NCBI GenBank assembly: GCA_944389065.1
Contig: CALXKZ010000028.1
Location: 1-64,000 of the forward strand
Direction: 5' to 3'
From: an uncultured Spirochaetaceae bacterium
GTDB taxonomy: Bacteria > Spirochaetota > Spirochaetia > Sphaerochaetales > Sphaerochaetaceae
DNA length: 64,000 nt
Shown here: positions 34,020 to 42,824 of the stretch, piece by piece
How the letters are laid out: every line of letters begins with the position of its first letter
Position numbering within the stretch: position 1 is the stretch's first letter
Made by a program: the position numbers and the translations under genes
The notes under the pieces: generated by a model
What the model saw: the letters and a program-made list of their open reading frames with translations, nothing else
What the model was told of the DNA's origin: nothing
Databases searched by the model: none

Positions 34020-34628
34020 ATGGTTATTGATTTCGATAAGGGCGGCGGGCTTGTTCCTGCCATAGTCCAGGATGCAGTCACCGGCAAGGTACTGATGCTC
34101 GGATACATGAACAGGGAGGCTTACGAGCTGACGGAGAAGACAGGACTCGTGACATTCTTCTCACGCTCCAGGAATAAGCTGTGGACAAAGGGGGAGACGA
34201 GCGGGAATCATCTGAATCTGAGGAGCATTTCAGCAGATTGCGATGGAGATACGCTTCTTGTCAAAGCAATCCCTTCAGGTCCTGTATGCCACACGGGAAG
34301 CGATACATGCTTTGGGGAGATCAATAATCCTCTTGAAGTCTCCTCTGTGGATTTCCTTCCATATCTGGAGAACGTAATACGGGACAGAAAGGACCATCCT
34401 CAGGAGGGATCATATACAAACAGGCTCTTTTCCAAGGGAATCAACAAGATTGCGCAGAAAGTCGGAGAAGAAGCTGTTGAGCTCATCATTGAGTCAAAAG
34501 ACAATGACCGGGATCTCTTTCTGGAGGAATCTGCGGATCTCATGTACCACTATCTTGTATTGCTGGTGGAGAAGGGCTGTTCTCTGTCAGATGTGGCTGA
34601 GGTTCTCAAGACAAGGCATTCAAGGTAA
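34020..34628 (+). CDS. hisIE: Phosphoribosyl-AMP cyclohydrolase / phosphoribosyl-ATP pyrophosphatase
   Basis: 202 residues. The HisI domain (about 1-110) has the metal-binding WTKGETSGNHL and DCDGDTLL with later Cys residues. The HisE domain (about 115-202) has KVGEEAVELIIE, the MazG-like pyrophosphatase helix. It performs steps 2 and 3. Last gene of the operon; the AAAGGAGG ribosome site lies in the 12 bp gap after hisF. Confidence 0.94.
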   Translation: MVIDFDKGGGLVPAIVQDAVTGKVLMLGYMNREAYELTEKTGLVTFFSRSRNKLWTKGETSGNHLNLRSISADCDGDTLLVKAIPSGPVCHTGSDTCFGEINNPLEVSSVDFLPYLENVIRDRKDHPQEGSYTNRLFSKGINKIAQKVGEEAVELIIESKDNDRDLFLEESADLMYHYLVLLVEKGCSLSDVAEVLKTRHSR

Positions 34629-34635
34629 AAGAAAC

Positions 34636-34654
34636 GGGCCTCACAGCGAGGCCC
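34636..34654. terminator. Terminator between hisIE and fba
   Basis: GGGCCTC, loop ACAGC, GAGGCCC: a perfect 7 bp GC-rich stem. The minus strand continues with GTTTCTTTT, so it serves fba best, and probably the his operon too. Confidence 0.75.
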
Positions 34655-34675
34655 ATAATCCAGTCAGACTGTCTT

Positions 34676-35674
34676 TCAGTCAAGAGCATGTCCTGCAGAA
34701 CCAAGAACATCGATATTCTTGTGCATATACATCTTCTTGAGCTCTTCCCTTGCTGGTCCAAGATACTTTCTCGGATCGAATTCAGCAGGCTTCTCTGCCA
34801 GGACCTTCCTGATCATTGCTGTCATTGCCAGACGGCCATCGGAGTCAACATTGATCTTGCAGACTGCTGATGCTGCAGCCTTTCTGAGCTGCTCCTCTGG
34901 GATTCCTACGCTGTCAGCAAGCTTTCCGCCATACTGGTTGATCATCTTCACATATTCCTGAGGCACTGATGATGATCCATGGAGAACGATAGGGAATCCT
35001 GGGATTCTCTTCTCAATCTCCTCGAGAATGTCGAAGCGGAGCGGTGGCGGAACAAGAATGCCCTCTGCATTCCTTGTGCACTGTGCTGCCGTGAACTTGT
35101 ATGCACCGTGGCTTGTTCCGATTGAGATGGCAAGAGAGTCAACGCCTGTGCGCTTTGCAAAATCCTCGACTTCCTCTGGCTTTGTATAGTGTGTCACAGC
35201 TGAAGAGACCTCATCCTCGATTCCTGCGAGAACACCAAGCTCTCCTTCAACAGTAACATCATACTGATGAGCATATTCGACGACCTTCTTTGTAAGAGCG
35301 ATATTCTCTTCATATGGGAAGTGCGATCCATCAATCATCACAGAAGAGAATCCATTGTCGATGCAGGCCTTAGCTGTTTCGAATGAATCGCCGTGATCAA
35401 GATGGAGTGTGATAGGAATTGCGCAGCCAAGCTCTGCCGCATACTCTGTAGCACCACGTGCCATGTTGCGGAGCAGGTTGATGTTGGCATAATCTCTTGC
35501 ACCTTTGGAAACCTGGAGAATAACAGGGCTCTTTGTCTCAACACAAGCCATGATAATAGCCTGGAGCTGCTCCATGTTATTGAAATTATAAGCAGGAATA
35601 GCATAGTGACCTGCCATTGCCTTCTTGAACATATCCCTGGTGTTCACCAGGCCTAGATCTTTATAGCTGACCAT
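34676..35674 (-). CDS. fba: Class II fructose-bisphosphate aldolase
   Basis: 332 residues. Zinc ligands in LHLDHGDSFE, with GFSSVMIDGSHFPYEEN and GTSHGAYKF completing the site; LHGSSSVP binds phosphate. It cleaves fructose 1,6-bisphosphate to DHAP and glyceraldehyde 3-phosphate. Monocistronic, with a strong AAGGAGG ribosome site and its own terminator. Confidence 0.94.
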   Translation of the reverse strand: MVSYKDLGLVNTRDMFKKAMAGHYAIPAYNFNNMEQLQAIIMACVETKSPVILQVSKGARDYANINLLRNMARGATEYAAELGCAIPITLHLDHGDSFETAKACIDNGFSSVMIDGSHFPYEENIALTKKVVEYAHQYDVTVEGELGVLAGIEDEVSSAVTHYTKPEEVEDFAKRTGVDSLAISIGTSHGAYKFTAAQCTRNAEGILVPPPLRFDILEEIEKRIPGFPIVLHGSSSVPQEYVKMINQYGGKLADSVGIPEEQLRKAAASAVCKINVDSDGRLAMTAMIRKVLAEKPAEFDPRKYLGPAREELKKMYMHKNIDVLGSAGHALD

Positions 35675-35840
35675 TCTGATCCGCCTCCTTCTACAATCTT
35701 TGATTCAATATTATCAGAATGGATGGGTTATGTCATTGTCAATCGATATGTTTTTACTGTTTATTTGACACATTACCGGAATTATCCATGAATAATCTGA
35801 TGCTGTTCACAACATCATCGCGATAGGGTATTATCAGGCT

Positions 35841-36509
35841 GTGAAGAAGCGGGTTCTGGCAATTTCTCTGATTATCATGGTTATACTTGGTATAGCCGTT
35901 GCATTCTTCTTTACCAGGCCTGGTGTAGCCATAATAGAGCCGATATATCCTCAGGGCTATGAGATCAATTCTCCTGCATATCTTTCCTTTGGCTATAGAA
36001 GAGTCAGTAATCCGTTATCTGCATCTGCCATCATAGTCCTCCCCGGCGCTGAGCTTCCTGCGGGATTGGATGGAACTGTGATCGGTGGTCCGGGATCGGA
36101 TCTTCCTATCGATGAGACCCGGATGTGGCAGGCGGCATTGTCGGATGGCGTCGAATGCATTCTCTATGAATCCTCGGATATGGTCGCAGCGGAAATAGCC
36201 GATGGGATTATCGCATCGGATGATAATGCCTATAAGGTGGTATATGATGGCCGGATATCCGTAGAGAATATTGAGAAGATTCTCGAGTCGGTCTCAGGCT
36301 GCGATAAGCTTCTGATGCTTACTCCTTCATCATCTATAAGGCTTATCCGCAATGGAAGTATCGATGCTGATGTTGTCATGGATTACAGGGATGCGGCAGC
36401 GATTGAGATGCCGGACGTCGATGAGGCTGTTGCTATAGACTGGACCAGTACCATCGAGTCTGTTCTGTCAGGACACCCTGAGCTTTCTTATGCTCTCATC
36501 ACGCTTTAG
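35841..36509 (+). CDS. Membrane-anchored protein of unknown function
   Basis: 222 residues from a GTG. An N-terminal hydrophobic anchor at about residues 5-24 (LAISLIIMVILGIAVAFFF) is followed by an extracytoplasmic domain. In that domain, short hydrophobic strands alternate with helices (ASAIIVLPGAELP, CDKLLMLTPSSSI, DADVVMDYRDAAA). It is reminiscent of a periplasmic-binding lobe, but I cannot place it in a family. It stands alone and its 3' end overlaps tatD by 42 bp on the other strand. Confidence 0.6.
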   Translation: MKKRVLAISLIIMVILGIAVAFFFTRPGVAIIEPIYPQGYEINSPAYLSFGYRRVSNPLSASAIIVLPGAELPAGLDGTVIGGPGSDLPIDETRMWQAALSDGVECILYESSDMVAAEIADGIIASDDNAYKVVYDGRISVENIEKILESVSGCDKLLMLTPSSSIRLIRNGSIDADVVMDYRDAAAIEMPDVDEAVAIDWTSTIESVLSGHPELSYALITL

Positions 36510-37250
36510 GAATGAGTGAAGATTCCTGAGTACCGCAGCTTTCAGCTCCTCTTTATCCTGATGGCGCAATGATGCGAGGAAATCCAGGGTTATCTCTGTG
36601 TATTCCGGTCTGTTAGGTCTTCCCCTGTATGGAATAGGGGCAAGATATGGTGCATCTGTCTCGATAAGTATCCTGTCATCAGGCACAATCATTGCCGCCT
36701 GCCGTATACCATCATTTCCTTTGTATGTCAGATTCCCAGAGAATGATATGTATAATCCCTTATCAAGAGCAGACCGGGCCATGGATGCATCGGAGGAAAA
36801 GCAGTGCATGACAGCTTCTGCTCTGAAATCCGCTGAAGAAAGCGCTTCGGATATTTCTCTGTCAGCATCCCTGGAGTGTATGATCAGTGGTTTCTTCAGC
36901 TCTGACGCCAGCTCCGCTTCTGCCATGAATAGCTCCATCTGAAGCTCCGGCGTACCGTATTTCCAGTGGTTGTCTATTCCGCATTCGCCGATTGCATCTA
37001 CAGGATACTCCAGGATTTCCCTCCTGATCCTGCTGATTTCATCATCCACTGAAATGAATGATTCTTCATCCAGGACCCAGGGACCAGATCCTGCGGATAT
37101 GAAGATATTCCTGTCCGGAGGAAGCATTGCTGTCATCTTCTCAGCATCCCCGGACTCTGTTGCTACTGCAATGCCTGTAATTTCCACGGGAATATCCGCA
37201 ATACCTCTTCTGGCCATTGCCAGCGGGTGGAAATGGCTATCGATGATCAT
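36468..37250 (-). CDS. tatD: TatD-family metal-dependent hydrolase
   Basis: 260 residues, amidohydrolase-type barrel. Metal ligands appear in SHFHP (H6 and H8), GECGIDN, IIHSRDAD and ETDAPYLAP. TatD proteins are 3'-5' DNA exonucleases or related hydrolases. Third gene of an operon with DUF362 and a GNAT protein, with a 4 bp overlap with the latter. The unrelated operon mates do not clarify the function. Confidence 0.88.
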   Translation of the reverse strand: MIIDSHFHPLAMARRGIADIPVEITGIAVATESGDAEKMTAMLPPDRNIFISAGSGPWVLDEESFISVDDEISRIRREILEYPVDAIGECGIDNHWKYGTPELQMELFMAEAELASELKKPLIIHSRDADREISEALSSADFRAEAVMHCFSSDASMARSALDKGLYISFSGNLTYKGNDGIRQAAMIVPDDRILIETDAPYLAPIPYRGRPNRPEYTEITLDFLASLRHQDKEELKAAVLRNLHSFLKRDESIRKLRVS

Positions 37251-37729
37251 ATCATCTTCTCCATGTAGACAACTGTCTGCAGCTTGCTGAATTTCTCTCC
37301 GCAGTCAGTAAGCTTGCCGCATATCCTGTATCCCATCTTCTGATGGAACTCCATGCTGCCTTCCCCTGGATATGTCACTAGGGCATAGAGATTATGGATT
37401 CCGAGGGCTCTGAGCTGTCTTTCAAGCTCATTGTACAGGGCTCTTCCGGTTCCCTGCCTTGTCTCTTTCCTGTCCAGATATATTGTGACTTCCCTGCTGC
37501 GGTAGTATGCAGGTCTTTCTGAAAGAGGGTGGGCGTATGCATAGCCGATGATCCGGCCATCGCTTTCAGCAACGATATATGGATTGGGCCTGAATGATAT
37601 CATACGCCGCCTGATCTCATCTGCATCAGGCGGTATGATCTCGAATGATATCGCTGTATTCAGGACGTAATATGAGTATATTTCCGCAATACTCTCAGCG
37701 TCCTTTTCAACAGCATTCCTGATTGTCAT
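37247..37729 (-). CDS. GNAT acetyltransferase (phosphinothricin/methionine sulfoximine acetyltransferase-like)
   Basis: 160 residues. The opening MTIRNAVEKDAESIAEIYSYYV and TAISFE, and the acetyl-CoA region ETRQGTGRALYNELE, match the Pat/MddA group. That group acetylates methionine-derived sulfoximines or sulfones and glutamine synthetase inhibitors. The true substrate may be a common amino acid derivative. It overlaps DUF362 by 1 bp and tatD by 4 bp. Confidence 0.82.
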   Translation of the reverse strand: MTIRNAVEKDAESIAEIYSYYVLNTAISFEIIPPDADEIRRRMISFRPNPYIVAESDGRIIGYAYAHPLSERPAYYRSREVTIYLDRKETRQGTGRALYNELERQLRALGIHNLYALVTYPGEGSMEFHQKMGYRICGKLTDCGEKFSKLQTVVYMEKMI

Positions 37730-38814
37730 CAGAGCCGCTCCAGCATTTCAAGAATGTCGCTTGCTGAAGGAGGGCATCCTTTGACTGAGTGCTCAGCACC
37801 GGAACAGCAGATTCCGGATCCTATCTCCATTGTCTTGCCTTTCCAGCCCTGTCCGCATGCGACTTTCCTGTTCCCGAGTTTCCTCATTCCTCCATTCTCT
37901 TCCAGCCGTTTGAGAGCATGTATCAGCGATGCATAGCAGGCAGAGCATGCCATATCAGGGGCGGTGTGGGATGCCAGGCGGGATACAGCTCCGGTAGGCC
38001 TTATGCTTCCGGCTTCCGGTTTGTTCAGCTCTGTTATCTTCGCTTTTCCTATATCCATCGAACCGCGGCCATAGCTTTCTGCAATCGGTATGTACTCAAT
38101 CTCTTCAGGAGAGAAGCCCATAAGCGATGCGCCATAAGCATCCAGGAGAACAGGATCGGTTCCGATCATCATCCTGTCAGTCTCTACAGGGTTCCCGCCT
38201 TCTTCGAAGTCCAGATCTCCCGAGATGCTGTCAATGATATGAAGAGATGGCTTGACAAGCATATTCAGCGCTGCGATCGGCTGCATGAGTCCCCATCTGT
38301 GGAAGTCCCTCTTCGATCTGTCGGAAAGACAGCCCTTCATATTCTTCAGACAGCATGTCATAAGCGTCTGGCAGTGGCCCTTGAGCACTGGAAGATTTAT
38401 CAGGAAGTCTGCAGAGAGCATCGTCTCCGATACATCCATCGAGAGGCCGTCGTATGATAGCTTCCTGAATCTGTCCTTCTTGGTATCCACGAGCTTTATC
38501 CCGTACTTGTCGCGGAGCTTGTAGTATCCGTTGAGCCTGAAGGCATCCTCTGTGTTCGATCCGACCCATGAGCCCTCGGCGACAGTGATATTGCCAAAGC
38601 CATGATCCTGCAGATACTCAATCAGCGCAGAGATTATCCCCATGTGCGTCGTGGCACCGCTTTCAGGCTTTGCCGGGACAACGAGATTCGGCTTGATCAC
38701 AATCGATGCAGCCTTGTCCCCGATCATATTCTCAAGCGGTATTGACTCGATGAGCTTCGTAGTCATTGCCGCAGCATCCTTACCGTAGATTATCCTTATC
38801 TCATTGCTTTCCAT
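37729..38814 (-). CDS. DUF362 domain protein
   Basis: 361 residues. The DUF362 core (about residues 30-260) includes SIVIKPNLV, the fragment VAEGSWVG, and NLPVLKGHCQTLMTC with a following KNMKGC. The C-terminal 90 residues are rich in Cys (ACSACYAS, ICCSGAEHSVKGCPPS). They could bind metal or an iron-sulphur cluster, though no standard ferredoxin spacing is present. Function unknown; DUF362 proteins often accompany ferredoxin domains. First gene of the operon, divergent from the envelope pair. Confidence 0.8.
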   Translation of the reverse strand: MESNEIRIIYGKDAAAMTTKLIESIPLENMIGDKAASIVIKPNLVVPAKPESGATTHMGIISALIEYLQDHGFGNITVAEGSWVGSNTEDAFRLNGYYKLRDKYGIKLVDTKKDRFRKLSYDGLSMDVSETMLSADFLINLPVLKGHCQTLMTCCLKNMKGCLSDRSKRDFHRWGLMQPIAALNMLVKPSLHIIDSISGDLDFEEGGNPVETDRMMIGTDPVLLDAYGASLMGFSPEEIEYIPIAESYGRGSMDIGKAKITELNKPEAGSIRPTGAVSRLASHTAPDMACSACYASLIHALKRLEENGGMRKLGNRKVACGQGWKGKTMEIGSGICCSGAEHSVKGCPPSASDILEMLERL

Positions 38815-38863
38815 ACATGATATCCTATCAATTTATCGGAACAAGTGCTATCGTACATCACAA

Positions 38864-39529
38864 ATGGGGAAGAGAATAATCGCAGTACTGGCAGCATCAA
38901 TGCTATGCTTGCCTGTTTGTGCTGCTGGTTTTGAGATAGAAGGCATGATCGGATACAGAGAGACCACGAGCCTCTCGTTTCCGGCATCATCGTCCATCAA
39001 GATTACATATGACGGTTTTTCATTTTTGTTCAGAGGTCAGGGAATAAGCCAGGTTGAAGGGATCGTCTCATATGATGCGAAGGTGGGAAATACGATTTCC
39101 AATATATTCTCAGCCCATACTTCATATATTCCTCCCGAAGGAGGGTGGAGTGATTTCTCATATGTTTTCTCCCAGCATTTCAGATGGGATTTCTTTTCCC
39201 TCAGGTATGGAGCAGGGATTTCCGCAGGGATGGCATACTCGCCTTATGCTAGTGATGTGACGTGGTCATTCTCACCGGTTCTCGCACTGAGCGGTACTTT
39301 CTTTATGGATCCGGCATCCATAACGCTTTATTTCACGATGCAGGATGAGTGGGAGAGGGACTGGAAAGCCCTGCCAGTCTTCGGGCTCCGCCTATCATGG
39401 GACATAGATGGATCATCAATTATATTTGCCGATGGATATATAAAGTGGGCAGAATATCTTATGGATCCTGTTGCAATGATCTCAGGCTATGGGGTACGGC
39501 TTGGATATATATACAGAGGTGATATATGA
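38864..39529 (+). CDS. Secreted beta-rich envelope protein of unknown function
   Basis: 221 residues from the ATG at 38864; the upstream extension lacks sense. A signal peptide ends near VCAAG. The mature part alternates aromatic and polar residues in amphipathic strands (SITLYFTMQDEW, YGVRLGYIY at the end), as in small outer-membrane barrels. No family recognised. Its end overlaps the phosphoesterase lipoprotein gene by 4 bp, so the two probably work together at the outer membrane (inference). Confidence 0.6.
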   Translation: MGKRIIAVLAASMLCLPVCAAGFEIEGMIGYRETTSLSFPASSSIKITYDGFSFLFRGQGISQVEGIVSYDAKVGNTISNIFSAHTSYIPPEGGWSDFSYVFSQHFRWDFFSLRYGAGISAGMAYSPYASDVTWSFSPVLALSGTFFMDPASITLYFTMQDEWERDWKALPVFGLRLSWDIDGSSIIFADGYIKWAEYLMDPVAMISGYGVRLGYIYRGDI

Positions 39530-40518
39530 GAAAAGCTCTTATCATCTTCTCCGTCCTTCTTGCTTTTTCATGCACTGTTCCCGGTTCCATAACAGAGGGA
39601 ATCGTTTCAAATCCATTCATCAAGGCAATAGATCTCTCAGCTCCAGGTATGCTTGTCACCGGAGTGCAGAATGGAGCCCTTATAGGTCATCCTTATGGTA
39701 CGGAAAGAGATCCGGACCGGCTTCTGTTTCCGTTTGTCACTGATGTCCATACCGATAGAAAGGATTCCGGTGTCACGGAGTTCAAGGATGAGTTCATCGG
39801 TTTCCTGAAGGAAAATGATTTTCCATTCGTCGTCTGTCTTGGGGATCTTTCCGATACAGGGGACTATACTGAGGATGGGACCTGGGAATTCATCAGCAAT
39901 GCAGGAAGGCATGCAAACGGGAATTTCATCTATACCATCGGCAATCATGAACGCCATATCCATGATGCCGGTTTCTGGGATGACTATTCGCGTATTCTTG
40001 TTCCTGAGGGATATTCACCACGTATGGCAAGGTATGAATATGGTCCGTTATCGATATACAAGCTGGATGATTCCACTAGAATTTACGGGAAGGCCCAGCT
40101 TGAGTATCTCGAGGCTGCCCTTGCAGAGGATGACAGTCCTTATAAGATATTCATTGCTCATATAAACAATACAACAGGAGGCTATCCTGATCAGTCGATG
40201 ATCATAACAGGTCTTGCTGATATAGCAGAGCGCAACAGAATATACAGGCTGATGGATCAGTATGGGGTTTCACTGCTGCTTACAGGGCATCACCATAGAG
40301 GCAATATAGCATACAGACTGGGAGAAGGATCCTCGGAATTCAACGCCGCAGCGCTCCATAGACGGGTTACTCCTGTAATTGAACTTGAAAGCATGGGATA
40401 CTGGTATACTGCAGAGATAATCCCTGAAATCAGCACGATAAGGATTACCCCATACTATGCAGAGACCGGAGAGGCCATGGCTAACTTTGATTTTCCTCTT
40501 TCCGGACAGTTGCCTTGA
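39526..40518 (+). CDS. Metallophosphoesterase lipoprotein
   Basis: 330 residues. The lipobox LAFSC places the lipidated Cys at about residue 16. The calcineurin-like core has DVH, GDLSDTG, GNHE and GHHHRGN, giving a two-metal site on the periplasmic or surface side. It likely cleaves a phosphoester of unknown identity. ATGA overlap with the upstream beta-rich secreted protein. Confidence 0.82.
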   Translation: MRKALIIFSVLLAFSCTVPGSITEGIVSNPFIKAIDLSAPGMLVTGVQNGALIGHPYGTERDPDRLLFPFVTDVHTDRKDSGVTEFKDEFIGFLKENDFPFVVCLGDLSDTGDYTEDGTWEFISNAGRHANGNFIYTIGNHERHIHDAGFWDDYSRILVPEGYSPRMARYEYGPLSIYKLDDSTRIYGKAQLEYLEAALAEDDSPYKIFIAHINNTTGGYPDQSMIITGLADIAERNRIYRLMDQYGVSLLLTGHHHRGNIAYRLGEGSSEFNAAALHRRVTPVIELESMGYWYTAEIIPEISTIRITPYYAETGEAMANFDFPLSGQLP

Positions 40519-40560
40519 CAGAATCACGGTATTATATTTCTCTAGCATGAAGGAGAGAGC

Positions 40561-41229
40561 ATGATAAGCGAGCGTCTGATTGGCATCCTTGCGGATTCAT
40601 TCTGGAATATTCTGATTCCAGGTCTTACAATGACGATTCCGCTTACAGTGATCTCATTTGCCATAGCAATGGTGATAGCCGTTCTGACAGCCCTTGTCCA
40701 GTTTGCAGGCATCAGGGGGCTCAGGGAAGCCGCGAGGTTCTATGTATGGGTTGTCAGAGGAACACCGCTTCTGGTCCAGCTTTTCGTAGTATTCTATGGA
40801 TTGCCCAATATCGGAATACTTATCGATCCTTTCCCCGCAGCTGTCATCGTATTCTCAATCAATGAGGGGGCCTATTCCGCTGAGACTATAAGGGCTGCAC
40901 TTGAAGCTGTTCCGAAAGGCCAGATGGAAGCAGGGGAGTGTGTAGGGATGACATATCTGCAGATAATACGGCGCATAGTCCTTCCTCAGGCGCTGCGTAT
41001 AGCATTCCCTCCTCTTTCGAACTCTCTGATAGCAATGGTGAAGGATACTTCGCTTGCGGCCAATATAACTGTTACGGAGATGTTCATGGCAACCCAGCGC
41101 ATAGTGGCAAGAACCTATGAGCCGCTTGCTCTGTATATAGAAGTGGGACTTATCTATCTTCTCTTCTGCACCGTTCTCACCAGACTTCAGCGCATTGGAG
41201 AGAAAAGGCTGGGTTCTTATGGCAGATAA
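40561..41229 (+). CDS. Polar amino acid ABC transporter permease
   Basis: 222 residues, HisM/GlnP family with about five membrane segments. The ATPase-docking EAA-like loop reads EAGECVGMTYLQIIRRIVLPQALR. It forms a homodimeric channel. AAGGAGAG lies upstream, and it overlaps the ATPase gene by 11 bp. Operon order is permease, ATPase, binding lipoprotein. Specificity is unknown. Confidence 0.9.
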   Translation: MISERLIGILADSFWNILIPGLTMTIPLTVISFAIAMVIAVLTALVQFAGIRGLREAARFYVWVVRGTPLLVQLFVVFYGLPNIGILIDPFPAAVIVFSINEGAYSAETIRAALEAVPKGQMEAGECVGMTYLQIIRRIVLPQALRIAFPPLSNSLIAMVKDTSLAANITVTEMFMATQRIVARTYEPLALYIEVGLIYLLFCTVLTRLQRIGEKRLGSYGR

Positions 41230-41971
41230 GCTTCTATCCATCAAGGGACTATCAAAGACATTCGGGAGCGGCAGGATACTGGATGGAATAGATCTTGATG
41301 TCGCGAAAGGTGATGTCATAGCTATTCTCGGCCCCAGCGGTGCCGGAAAGACGACAATGCTCAGATGCATAAGCTTTCTCGAGAGAGCTGATGCCGGCGA
41401 GATGGTATTCGATGGAAGGTCATATGCGCTGGACTGTTCTTCACGGAAGGACATTCTTGAGTTCCGCAGGAAGACCGGGTTCGTTTTCCAGAACTATAAT
41501 CTGTTTTCCAACCGTACAGCGCTTGGCAACATAACAGAAGGCCTCATCATTGCGAGGAAGATGCCTAAGGATCAGGCTGAGGCCAGGGGAATGGAGCTTC
41601 TGGAGAAGGTAGGCTTAAAGGATAAGTACAGAAGCTATCCTTCAGAGCTCTCAGGAGGACAGCAGCAGCGGGTTGCCATTGCAAGGGCCATGGCTTCTGA
41701 TCCGCTGATGATATTCTTCGATGAGCCTACATCCGCGCTCGATCCAGAACTGACAGGAGAGGTCCTGTCTGTCATGAGGCAGCTTGCGGAGGAGGGAATG
41801 ACAATGCTTGTTGTCACCCATGAGCTCGGATTCGCGGAAAGTGTATCTGACCGGGTCATTTTCATGGAGAATGGTATTATCATTGAGGATGCTCCATCGG
41901 GCAAGTTCTTCTCAGAGCCTGAGAAAGCGAGATCGAGGGAGTTTCTTGCGACTTTTATGGAGAGACAGTAA
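41219..41971 (+). CDS. Polar amino acid ABC transporter ATP-binding protein
   Basis: 250 residues from the ATG at 41219. Walker A GPSGAGKTT, signature LSGGQQQR, Walker B MIFFDEPTSALDPE, H-loop VVTHE. GlnQ/HisP family; a homodimer that drives uptake. The binding-protein gene starts immediately after its stop codon. Confidence 0.92.
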   Translation: MADKLLSIKGLSKTFGSGRILDGIDLDVAKGDVIAILGPSGAGKTTMLRCISFLERADAGEMVFDGRSYALDCSSRKDILEFRRKTGFVFQNYNLFSNRTALGNITEGLIIARKMPKDQAEARGMELLEKVGLKDKYRSYPSELSGGQQQRVAIARAMASDPLMIFFDEPTSALDPELTGEVLSVMRQLAEEGMTMLVVTHELGFAESVSDRVIFMENGIIIEDAPSGKFFSEPEKARSREFLATFMERQ

Positions 41972-42769
41972 ATGAGAAAAGCATATGGATATATTCTTGT
42001 TATCCTCCTGATCTTTCTTTCTGTTTCGTGCAGCAGAGAAGGGGATGAGGAGAAAGATCTTCTTGATACGATAAAGGACAAGGGTGAGATAACGATTGCG
42101 ATGGAAGGCACATGGGCTCCATGGACATTCCATGATGAGGATGATGTTCTCACCGGGTATGATACAGAGGTTGGAAAGCTTATCGCAGAGGGCCTTGGTG
42201 TTGAGCCTGTTTTCGTTGAAGGAGAGTGGGATGGCCTTCTTGCCGGTATTGATGCCGGCCGCTATGACATCATGATAAACGGTGTGGATGTGACTTTAGA
42301 GAGAGCTGAGAAGTATGACTTCTCCATTCCTTATGCATATAATCGCACAGCTGTCATAGTCCGTGGAGATGATGACAGGATAACCTGTATGGAGGATCTT
42401 CTGGGAATGCATACTGCCAATACGATCTCAAGCACTTATGCGGAGCTTGCTGAGTCGTATGGTGCTGAGGTTACGGGAGTTGATGATCTTAATCAGACAT
42501 TCGAACTGCTGAAATCAGGCAGAATCGATGCCACTCTCAATGCGGAAGTCACATATTATGATTATATGAAGGCTCATCCTGAGTCAGGTTTCCGCATTGC
42601 TGTGCTTGCCGATGATCCGACAGAGGTTGCCATACCTATGAGAAAGGGCAGTGAGACTGAGACGCTGAGAACTGCGATCAATGGGATTCTGGAGGATATT
42701 TCAGCTTCCGGAAAGCTTTCAGCGCTTTCGCTGGAATTCTTCGGCACCGATATTTCGCAGGGAGAGTGA
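41972..42769 (+). CDS. Amino acid-binding lipoprotein of the ABC transporter
   Basis: 265 residues. Lipobox LSVSC with the lipidated Cys at about residue 20. SBP family 3 features: GEITIAMEGTWAPWTFHDE, GYDTEVGKLIAEGLG, WDGLLAGIDAGRYD, and the amino-acid-contact region. It captures a polar amino acid outside the inner membrane. Its ribosome site (GGAGAG) lies inside the preceding gene, so it is translationally linked. Confidence 0.9.
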   Translation: MRKAYGYILVILLIFLSVSCSREGDEEKDLLDTIKDKGEITIAMEGTWAPWTFHDEDDVLTGYDTEVGKLIAEGLGVEPVFVEGEWDGLLAGIDAGRYDIMINGVDVTLERAEKYDFSIPYAYNRTAVIVRGDDDRITCMEDLLGMHTANTISSTYAELAESYGAEVTGVDDLNQTFELLKSGRIDATLNAEVTYYDYMKAHPESGFRIAVLADDPTEVAIPMRKGSETETLRTAINGILEDISASGKLSALSLEFFGTDISQGE

Positions 42770-42824
42770 TGGAAGCTTTTGCTTTGCATCTCTATCTGGT
42801 AATATATCCAATGGCAGGAATACT

